Shown piece after piece: positions 13,240 through 19,043 of a stretch of DNA of 25,712 nucleotides. The position numbers were made by a program, and so were the translations under genes. The notes beneath the pieces are model-generated. The model searched no databases. It was not told where the DNA came from and saw nothing but the letters and a program-made list of their open reading frames with translations. Where the stretch lies: the IMG/VR virus record IMGVR_UViG_3300042564_002147, positions 1 to 25,712 of that record. One strand, written 5' to 3'. The stretch is from a virus. The number at the start of each line of letters is the position of its first letter. Positions within the stretch are counted from its first letter, which is position 1.

Positions 13240-13453
13240 GGGGGTGACCATGGAATTCGATTTTCGTGTAATAGGGCGGTTCGAGACTGATTGCTTGGCA
13301 AAGTGCCATTAAACATAAATGCTAACGATAACGATAGCTTTGCAGATATCCGCCTAGCGGCATGATCTACACGGGTATGGCTCCACCTTGGAACAGAACG
13401 GGCCAATTTGCTACCAGTTGCACTGCCGGTGCTACGGGTTGATATGACAACTG
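13240..13453 (+). ncRNA. tmRNA coding piece
   Basis: Begins with GGGGGTGACCATGGAATTCG (acceptor 5' strand and D-loop-like region), runs through a pseudoknot-sized segment to the resume codon at 13321, and continues past the tag stop into a structured tail including GCAC-TGCCG-GTGC. The 3' end is estimated from the pairing of ACAACTG at 13447-13453 with the precursor start. Confidence 0.85.
13321..13365 (+). other. tmRNA tag reading frame, ANDNDSFADIRLAA
   Basis: GCT at 13321 is the resume codon. The frame reads fourteen residues, ANDNDSFADIRLAA, and ends with TGA at 13363-13365. It is preceded by AAACATAAAT, similar to the resume context of other tmRNAs. ANDN at the start and LAA at the end are standard for alphaproteobacterial tags; the DSFADI middle is longer than in rhizobial tags. 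Confidence 0.9.
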
Positions 13454-13719
13454 GTATAAATATTAGTATGCGGAGGTTGAAATCCTCCATTGACTCTTAC
13501 AAAACTTCAAGTCTTAGATGGCTAGAAAGCGGCATCATCCGGATGCCACCGACGAAAACAACTAATGATTTTGCATTTCCAGTAAGAGGGAAATGGATGG
13601 AAGATACACCTTCGTTATTTCATTTTGTATCTTCTAATAGCATTGATGACGATAAAGGGTTGAGACACTCTGGTAGCTTCGTCTTCATTGTCAAAGTCAT
13701 TTGACAAAAAGAGGATTAA
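13454..13719 (+). other. Unassigned stretch between tmRNA and endolysin
   Basis: No confident gene. It contains a TATAAATA octamer, a hairpin GGAGG-TTGAAAT-CCTCC at about 13471-13487 and a second hairpin GGCATC/GATGCC at about 13528-13545. A reading frame open from ATG 13468 to 13704 (78 codons) has no ribosome-binding site. A shorter version from ATG 13597 (35 codons) has AGAGGG eight bases upstream. The stretch may be the leader of the lysin transcript, a small RNA or a short gene. Confidence 0.4.
13455..13462 (+). promoter_or_regulatory. Possible T4-type late promoter ahead of the endolysin
   Basis: TATAAATA, the T4 late -10 octamer, directly after the inferred tmRNA 3' end. The next clear gene is the endolysin at 13720, a product expected late in infection. 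A single octamer in AT-rich DNA is weak evidence by itself. Confidence 0.45.
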
Positions 13720-14298
13720 ATGAAACTTTTCGAAAATAGAAAAGATTTCCCGTACCTTCGCTGGGCTGAAGGATTCTGTCTTGGACTTGCTCTTGCTACA
13801 ACAGCAGCAGTTGCAATGCCAACCAAGGTTCCTGAAGTCAAGATCATCAAGGTACCTGAAGTCAAGGTAATCGAAAAAGAAAAGATCGTAAACAAGCCAG
13901 TTTATCTGAGCGCATACGACAAAAAACAAATCCAATGCATGGCCGAGAATACATACTTCGAAGCAGGTCATGAACCCTACAAAGGTAGGATTGCGGTCAA
14001 CAATGTTGTGTTGAACCGTGCGAAAGATAAAAGATTCCCTAGCACACCATGTGGAGTTATCAATCAGAGAACTGCGCGCGTATGCCAATTTTCATGGAAA
14101 TGTGAGGGAGGAAAGCGAATCGCCGATATGTCAGCATATCGCAAAGCCAAGCAAATCGCAGAAAACGTTTACATAGGTAACTATGGCGACGTAACTAAAG
14201 GAGCGAAGTTCTACCACGCTGACTACGTAAGTCCGTCATGGGGTAGAGTATTTGATCGCACCACCAAAATCGGTGCACATATTTTTTATAGAGGATGA
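13720..14298 (+). CDS. Endolysin, SleB-type cell-wall hydrolase with N-terminal membrane anchor
   Basis: A 192-residue wall hydrolase. Residues about 15-33 (AEGFCLGLALATTAAVAM) form a membrane or signal-anchor helix. A stalk follows with a short repeat, VPEVKIIK then VPEVKVIE (residues 38-53). The catalytic domain (Hydrolase_2/SleB) starts at residue 66: AENTYFEAGHEPYKGRIAV with the likely catalytic Glu81, VVLNRAKDKRFPSTPCGVI, QFSWKCEG, and AKFYHADYVSPSW near the end. SleB-type enzymes cut glycan strands. The anchor suggests export by the host Sec system, as for signal-anchor-release lysins. GAGGA precedes the ATG. Placement next to gp33 fits late expression. Confidence 0.85.
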   Translation: MKLFENRKDFPYLRWAEGFCLGLALATTAAVAMPTKVPEVKIIKVPEVKVIEKEKIVNKPVYLSAYDKKQIQCMAENTYFEAGHEPYKGRIAVNNVVLNRAKDKRFPSTPCGVINQRTARVCQFSWKCEGGKRIADMSAYRKAKQIAENVYIGNYGDVTKGAKFYHADYVSPSWGRVFDRTTKIGAHIFYRG

Positions 14299-14301
14299 AT
14301 T

Positions 14302-14547
14302 ATGGTGGACGACGTTATCTTTGAGAAAGCCTTGACGACTGAGAAGTTTATCAAGGACATTGAATCTCTTGTTACTAGAGGAAATATAGATTATTTAGAT
14401 GCCGTCGTCCATTATTGTGAGACGAACAACGTTGAGATTGAAGCAGCGGCTATGATTATCCGTAATAACATACGTATCAAGTCGAAGCTTCAATCTGAAT
14501 GTGAGGATCTTAACTTCCTTCCTAAGCGGGCACATCTGCCAATATGA
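14302..14547 (+). CDS. 33: gp33-like late-transcription accessory protein
   Basis: An 81-residue helical protein. The segment NIDYLDAVVHYCETNNVEIE, then AAAMIIRNNIRIKSKLQSEC and NFLP, follows the pattern of T4 gp33 (YLEA, ENSIPE, then a helix with KIQSEA and NLL). T4 gp33 links the sliding clamp and sigma-like gp55 to RNA polymerase at late promoters. It is a little shorter than T4 gp33 (112 residues), lacking the N-terminal extension. Its place just upstream of gp59 and gp32 is the T4 order (33, 59, 32), which strengthens the call. Confidence 0.78.
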   Translation: MVDDVIFEKALTTEKFIKDIESLVTRGNIDYLDAVVHYCETNNVEIEAAAMIIRNNIRIKSKLQSECEDLNFLPKRAHLPI

Positions 14548-14729
14548 GTGAAGATCCATATATGAAAATGGTGGAAACATCATTAAAGTTCGTGGGTGAA
14601 CTTGGTGATCAGGCAGATCAACTTGCGTATGCAATCTATGGATTGCTTGAAGGCAATGGCCCTGAGGAAGCAGCTGCACTGCTTCAAAAATTCGGTTATA
14701 CCGATGAAGATGGATTCTGGACCGAATGA
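14544..14729 (+). CDS. Small acidic protein between gp33 and gp59, unknown function
   Basis: A 61-residue acidic helical protein (MSEDPYMKMVETSLKFVGEL at the start) with LEGNGPEEAAALLQKFGYTDEDG near the end. It overlaps the genes on both sides as ATGA, so it is translationally coupled within the gp33-gp59 unit. T4 has no obvious counterpart in this place. Confidence 0.6.
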   Translation: MSEDPYMKMVETSLKFVGELGDQADQLAYAIYGLLEGNGPEEAAALLQKFGYTDEDGFWTE

Positions 14730-15304
14730 CACCATTTGAGAGCTATAAGACTTTCATGGCAGTCAAAAGTCATTTCACCACATCATACGACTATATCAAG
14801 TACAACGGCAAAGTCAATGCATCTCAACAGTCGTTTGAGACTCGCAAAGATAAGTACCAGTACTACAAACTCTCCAAACATAAAGATCCTTTACAGTACT
14901 TGGTTGCCAACTTTGTTGATGGTGATCTTAAGTGGGTAGGAGATCTATTTAATGATGACTCTGAAAAGGTCTATGCAAGTTGGCTGAAACGCCAACAATC
15001 ACTTACATATATATTTGAGCAAGACCTAAATAAACTGTGTACAAAATTCGATGATAATGTTATAGTAAAAAATGGGCAGCATCCCTACCTTCTTAAACAA
15101 TATCTGCGCCGTGAAATAAGTATCGAGACAATAATCATCCTGAATGATTTGCTCGGCTTCTTCAATCATTGGAATAAAAAGGTTGAAGACGGTGTTCTGT
15201 GGCCTACGATATATAAGAAGTGCATGAAGTACAAGCCTTTCTTCCACTATGATATGTTCAAGTGTAGGAAGATCCTGAAAGATAAATTTATGGGTGATGA
15301 ATGA
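14726..15304 (+). CDS. 59: gp59-like helicase loader
   Basis: A 192-residue helical protein that, in T4, loads the gp41 helicase onto gp32-covered forks. N-terminal PFESYKTFMAVKSHFTTSYD, YIKYNGKV and RKDKYQYYKLSKH align with the T4 gp59 start (KYDVIKYN, KRRDKYFFQKLSEK). VANFVDGDLKWVGDLFND matches the region of VANQDAWIGD in T4. Length is close to T4 gp59 (217). ATGA overlap upstream and downstream. A copy of the repeated promoter lies inside the gene at 15038. Confidence 0.88.
   Translation: MTPFESYKTFMAVKSHFTTSYDYIKYNGKVNASQQSFETRKDKYQYYKLSKHKDPLQYLVANFVDGDLKWVGDLFNDDSEKVYASWLKRQQSLTYIFEQDLNKLCTKFDDNVIVKNGQHPYLLKQYLRREISIETIIILNDLLGFFNHWNKKVEDGVLWPTIYKKCMKYKPFFHYDMFKCRKILKDKFMGDE
15038..15066 (+). 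promoter_or_regulatory. Repeated phage promoter inside gp59, copy 8
   Basis: TGTACA at 15038-15043, a 17-base spacer without the central AAAA, then TATAGT at 15061-15066, with AAACTG before TGTACA as in copies 5 and 6. It could give separate transcription of the methyltransferase and gp32. Being in coding sequence, it is less certain than the intergenic copies. Confidence 0.45.
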
Positions 15305-16191
15305 GTGAGTTTTTTACATATAGTTCCCTTCCAAAACAGGAAGATCCTCGCATGACCATGCAGGCACCGATTGCCTGCACCAAGGAAAACCATGATAAGA
15401 TGATCCGCGCCAAGCAGATCAACGATGGTAACTACTGGTCGACAATGTGTGAGGTATTTGCTACAGATATTGAACACCTTCCTATGGAACGTTTCAAGGT
15501 CTGGGCATCAACGATGTCAGTTCCTTTCATGACTCGTGCTCGCTTCACAGACTACATCGGTCCGGTACTCTTGGCTGCTAAGGCCAGTGAGACTGTTCGT
15601 GAAGCACTCCGTGAAGTCATGATCGGTTATAATGGCGATGCAGACTTCCAACACTTTAGCATGTTCGAAGACTTCCCTACAACGATGAACCGTATCCAGC
15701 ATATGGCTCACCTGATCCTGAACGGATGGGGACCTGAAGAACTTAGCAAACTAGATACTATCGTTGAACTGGGTGGCGGAATCGGTGATATGGCCGATAT
15801 CGTTTATAAGCTTGGTTTCAAGGGTAAGTACATTATCTACGACTTTAAAGAAGTCGGTCAGATTCAGAAGTGGTATCACGACCAGTTGGGTCATACCAAT
15901 ATCGTGCACACCTCTGATGTGAATGACCTTGTAGATGCTGATCTTATGATCGGTACATGGTCATTCACCGAAATGCCTCTTGATCTCCGTGATGAAATCA
16001 TGGGGCGCATTGGCAACACAAAAAATTGGTTAATTGCATATTCTAACCACATCTTTGGTGTTGACAATGATAAATACATCACCGAGACATTTGTTCCTCT
16101 GTTCACTGAGCATGATATCGAATATATGGATATTCCTTTCATGCCATGGGATGGTGGTGCATTGTACCTCTCGGTAAAACACAAATCGTAA
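15301..16191 (+). CDS. SAM-dependent methyltransferase, putative sugar O-methyltransferase type
   Basis: A 296-residue class I methyltransferase. The SAM loop is IVELGGGIGDMADI at residues 154-167, followed by an acidic strand end KYIIYDFKE (176-184) and DLMIGTWSFTEMP (214-226). The form GGGIGD, a D-x-K-E strand and WSxxEMP is like that of phage and bacterial putative sugar O-methyltransferases. The N-terminal 140 residues are helical and unrecognised. It sits between gp59 and gp32, which are adjacent in T4, so it is an insertion in a conserved block. A link to the sugar cassette at 1588-4384 is possible but unproven; DNA or protein are alternative substrates. Confidence 0.75.
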   Translation: MSEFFTYSSLPKQEDPRMTMQAPIACTKENHDKMIRAKQINDGNYWSTMCEVFATDIEHLPMERFKVWASTMSVPFMTRARFTDYIGPVLLAAKASETVREALREVMIGYNGDADFQHFSMFEDFPTTMNRIQHMAHLILNGWGPEELSKLDTIVELGGGIGDMADIVYKLGFKGKYIIYDFKEVGQIQKWYHDQLGHTNIVHTSDVNDLVDADLMIGTWSFTEMPLDLRDEIMGRIGNTKNWLIAYSNHIFGVDNDKYITETFVPLFTEHDIEYMDIPFMPWDGGALYLSVKHKS

Positions 16192-16227
16192 AATAACGTA
16201 ATACAACGACATACTAGGAGAAAATAT

Positions 16228-17127
16228 ATGTCATTCGCAGACCTCAAGCGTTCCTCGACTTCGTCTTTCGACAAGCTCACTAAGGAACTTGCCAAGCAGA
16301 ATACCACATTCGACCGTACCGGAGACGACAAACTCTGGAAGTGTGCCACAGATAAGGCAGGCAACGGTTACGCAGTTATTCGCTTTCTCCCCGCACCTGA
16401 AGGTGAAGACCTTCCATTCGTCAAGATCTGGGACCATGGTTTCCAGGGACCAACTGGCCTATGGTACATTGAGAAGTCACTCACGACTCTCGGTAAGGAC
16501 GATCCTGTAGGTGAAATGAACAGCACCCTCTGGAATACTGGTCTTGATTCCGACAAGGAAATTGCACGTAAACAAAAGCGCCGTCTGGCGTATTACAGCA
16601 ACATTCTTGTTGTCAAGGATCCAGCTAATCCTGAAAACGAAGGTAAGGTCTTCCTGTACAAGTACGGTAAGAAGATCTTTGATAAGCTGAACGATCTGAT
16701 GAACCCATCGTTCGCAGACGAACAGCCAACGAATCCCTTCGATCTTTGGTCGGGTGCAAACTTCAAGCTTAAGATTCGTAAGGTTGAGGGCTATCCCAAC
16801 TACGATAAGTCAGAATTCGACTCTCCCGCACCACTGTTCGATGATGACGACAAGCTTGAAGCTATTTGGAAGCAGGAGCATTCTCTTCAGGAGCTCGTGG
16901 ATCCGAAGCACTTCAAGTCATATGACGAACTAAAGACCCGTCTCAACAATGTTCTGGTCCTGAATGCTCCGGCTAAGGTCCGTGGTGTTGAACTTGACGA
17001 GGAAGAGTACAAGGCTCCGGCCCCAGTCTTCCAGGCTGCAGCTGCTCCAGCTGTTGCCGCTGCTACGGCAGTCGATGATGATGACGATGATCTTGCGTTC
17101 TTCAGTAAGCTTGCTTCCGAAGATTGA
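16228..17127 (+). CDS. 32: gp32-like single-stranded DNA-binding protein
   Basis: A 299-residue homologue of T4 gp32, which coats single-stranded DNA at forks and in recombination. The N-terminus has basic LKRSS near residues 6-10, the OB-fold contains [20 protein letters not shown] (nearly the same as T4 [20 protein letters not shown]), and the C-terminus is an acidic tail ([13 protein letters not shown]) that in T4 contacts partners. There is only one cysteine (Cys39), so the T4 zinc site (His64, Cys77, Cys87, Cys90) is absent. AGGAG lies before the ATG. T4 gp32 represses its own mRNA; the AT-rich leader 16192-16227 could serve this, but no clear operator is visible. Confidence 0.95.
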   Translation: [299 protein letters not shown]

Positions 17128-17134
17128 TTGGAGG

Positions 17135-17170
17135 GAAGAGGGGGATCGCAAGGTTCCCCTCTTCTTTTTT
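17135..17170 (+). terminator. Rho-independent terminator after gp32
   Basis: GAAGAGGGG at 17135-17143 pairs with CCCCTCTTC at 17156-17164, two further pairs close an eight-base loop, and a run of T follows. It separates the rightward replication block from the leftward late block, whose last stop codon is at 17169-17171. Confidence 0.92.
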
Positions 17171-19043
17171 ATACAGTTACAGCCGGTTTAACCGGTGTAC
17201 TTAGCTCCTGAAATCCAAAGCGTCTTAGATAATAATAGACACCATCTTTGTCTGCAGTCGTAGCAGCATTTTGTGTTGCCCCTGTACCAGACTTATTAAT
17301 ATTTGCCGGCTTAGGTGCTGATAACTTTGGCAATGGCTTCGGTGTTTTGGCTACAGCAGTCTCTGTATTTGTTTGTACAGCAGCTGCCGTGATTGCCTTT
17401 GAATAGTCTTCCTTATCTCTTGGAACACCTGGCTTGATAATAGCCGAACCAAGCATACCAAACAATTCACCCAACTTACCGGCGCCTGCATTTGCAGTGT
17501 CGGCTGCTACTTGCATAAACGTGTGTGAATCACCCATTGATGAACCGCCACCGCCTTCTGGCCCGCCCGTGGACACGTGCATGTGGGTATAATGTCCTGG
17601 CTTTCTCCAAATAGTATTATATCCGGCCGCTCGTAGTTGTGGTTCTAATGCATCAAGTTTAACTGCTTCATCAGGACCTGAGAAGTTAACATCGATTGCC
17701 ATGTTACGGTAGTGTCTAGAGTTCTTACTATGCTCACCTACAGGACCAAATGCAGAGTGTTGCATTTTGCTTCTATCTGCACCTTTGGCTATTAAGTAAT
17801 TTCCAAGAGCTACGATATTGTTCTTAGGAATTTCGCCGGTTGCAGCAGGTTGTGCATCCTTGGTTTCTGCCTTTGCATCTGGTGCAGAACCGACTGGAGC
17901 AGACTGTGTCGCTTGTGAAACTGCAGTAGGCGCAGAACCGCCTGAAGCAACCGGTGCCGCTTGTGGAGTTGCACTGCTAGAACTGCTTGATGATCCGCCG
18001 GAAGATACATGTTTAACAGCAGCTATTGCGCCACCTACTACAGCACCGGCAACCATACCGACTCTTGGAACAACAGCACCAACAACGGCTCCAGTGGCTG
18101 CACCTGCAGAGACTGCTGCCGTGAAAGATGGCTTTTCTTCTGACGTAACTGGTTCTGCATCAGCAGTTGTTTCCGCCATGCCACTCTCAGGCGCAGGTGT
18201 GACGCCTGATTGCGGTTGTGGTGTTGCACTAGGTTGTGATTCTATGGCAGTAGGATCTGTTCCTACACTGCTGAACAAGAATGTGAATGCTTTGTTTATA
18301 GTTGACACAACGCCGGTAATAAATTTGCCGGTCTCTACAACACCGCTGACAATACTCTTTATGGCTTCCTGTACAGGATCCAGCGTTAGTAAAAGCAATC
18401 CGCCAATTGCAAGTGCACCGGCTGCCGAACCATTTACTTTTTCAGCATCTGGTTTGATGGTTTGTAATTGTGTTGCTTGGCTGCCGCCTTCTATTTGAGA
18501 TTCACGAGCAGACAGTAAGTCATTCTGAGCAATAAACTTTTGATTATCCAGCCGCTGCTTTAACAGCATATCCATAGATGCCAGAGTGCCTATCATTTTT
18601 ACCATAGGCTTATTAATATTAGTATATACTAATGTTCCACTACCAGTTTTTTGTCTTGGTGTCTTTGTTTTAGTTTGTTGCAAACCGGCAGTGCCGGCAA
18701 TTCCAAATCCAGCTGTGAGGTCAATATCGCTACTGTCATTTGTGCCAAATCGTGGAACTAAATTACTCAAAGTACGTTGAAGACTTGGCGGTACTGGTAT
18801 CTTTGTTTTCTCGTCAATCCATCCTTGGTTGACATCGTAAACAAACTTCTGACCGCCAAACGATATTGGTTCTACATTTCTATCAATTTTAGAACGCAGT
18901 CTTTTTAAGGCCGGTTCATTGACGACCAAACTATCTAACAGCCGGATAAGACCTTTGTCTGCCGGCTGTTTTGTTTTAGAATCAATCCATCCCTTATCAG
19001 AATCTTTGATAAACTTCTGATCGCCGATTGTTACTGGGGTCAT
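17169..19043 (-). CDS. Hub-type virion protein with M15 peptidase domain
   Basis: A 624-residue virion protein, probably of the baseplate hub or tail tip. Residues 4-40 and 59-96 are a tandem repeat (QKF..D...GWID.KTK.P). A helical part and a hydrophobic, Ala/Gly/Ser/Pro-rich middle follow (residues about 190-395). The M15-type zinc peptidase domain spans about 410-495: SRHYRNMAIDVNF gives His444 and Asp451, and HYTHMHV gives His487 and His489, the expected metal ligands. Such enzymes cut the peptide cross-links of the wall. At about 516-541 is a module shared with the upstream gene (GAGKLGELFGMLGSAIIKPG). ATGA overlap with the upstream gene. The structural role is inferred from position. Confidence 0.8.
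   Translation of the reverse strand: MTPVTIGDQKFIKDSDKGWIDSKTKQPADKGLIRLLDSLVVNEPALKRLRSKIDRNVEPISFGGQKFVYDVNQGWIDEKTKIPVPPSLQRTLSNLVPRFGTNDSSDIDLTAGFGIAGTAGLQQTKTKTPRQKTGSGTLVYTNINKPMVKMIGTLASMDMLLKQRLDNQKFIAQNDLLSARESQIEGGSQATQLQTIKPDAEKVNGSAAGALAIGGLLLLTLDPVQEAIKSIVSGVVETGKFITGVVSTINKAFTFLFSSVGTDPTAIESQPSATPQPQSGVTPAPESGMAETTADAEPVTSEEKPSFTAAVSAGAATGAVVGAVVPRVGMVAGAVVGGAIAAVKHVSSGGSSSSSSSATPQAAPVASGGSAPTAVSQATQSAPVGSAPDAKAETKDAQPAATGEIPKNNIVALGNYLIAKGADRSKMQHSAFGPVGEHSKNSRHYRNMAIDVNFSGPDEAVKLDALEPQLRAAGYNTIWRKPGHYTHMHVSTGGPEGGGGSSMGDSHTFMQVAADTANAGAGKLGELFGMLGSAIIKPGVPRDKEDYSKAITAAAVQTNTETAVAKTPKPLPKLSAPKPANINKSGTGATQNAATTADKDGVYYYLRRFGFQELSTPVKPAVTV
17440..17488 (-). repeat. Block duplicated from the neighbouring hub gene (copy A)
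   Basis: About 46 bases match 19308-19356 with roughly six differences. They encode the shared GAGKxGExFGMLGSAI module of the two hub proteins. The conservation at DNA level points to duplication or gene conversion. Confidence 0.7.

Larger units (their letters stand above)
13054..13453 (+). ncRNA. ssrA: Circularly permuted (two-piece) tmRNA precursor
   Basis: A tmRNA gene in the permuted order: acceptor piece first, then an internal spacer, then the coding piece. The T arm CGGGG-TTCGACT-CCCCG ends at 13106, followed by CACCTCC, A and an encoded CCA at 13115-13117. The 5' end of the coding piece, GGGGGTG at 13240-13246, pairs with CACCTCC over seven base pairs with a G-U at position 3, the alanine identity element. 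The tag frame is at 13321-13365. The outer ends pair too: 13055-13061 with 13447-13453 and 13067-13072 with 13438-13443. tmRNA with SmpB frees stalled ribosomes and tags the protein for ClpXP-type proteases. The gene organisation matches alphaproteobacterial tmRNAs. The D-loop-like segment TGGAATTCGA carries one extra base relative to the usual TGGATTCGA. Confidence 0.92.

Noticed and set aside
13466-13500. T-arm-like hairpin GGAGG-TTGAAAT-CCTCC suggesting a tRNA
   Set aside because: The loop has TTG in place of TTC, no matching acceptor strand lies 60-70 bases upstream, and no anticodon arm can be drawn.
17818-18498. Long + strand frame of 226 codons opposite the M15 protein gene
   Set aside because: It is antisense to an Ala/Gly/Pro-rich coding region, which opens the opposite frame; there is no start signal and no domain.
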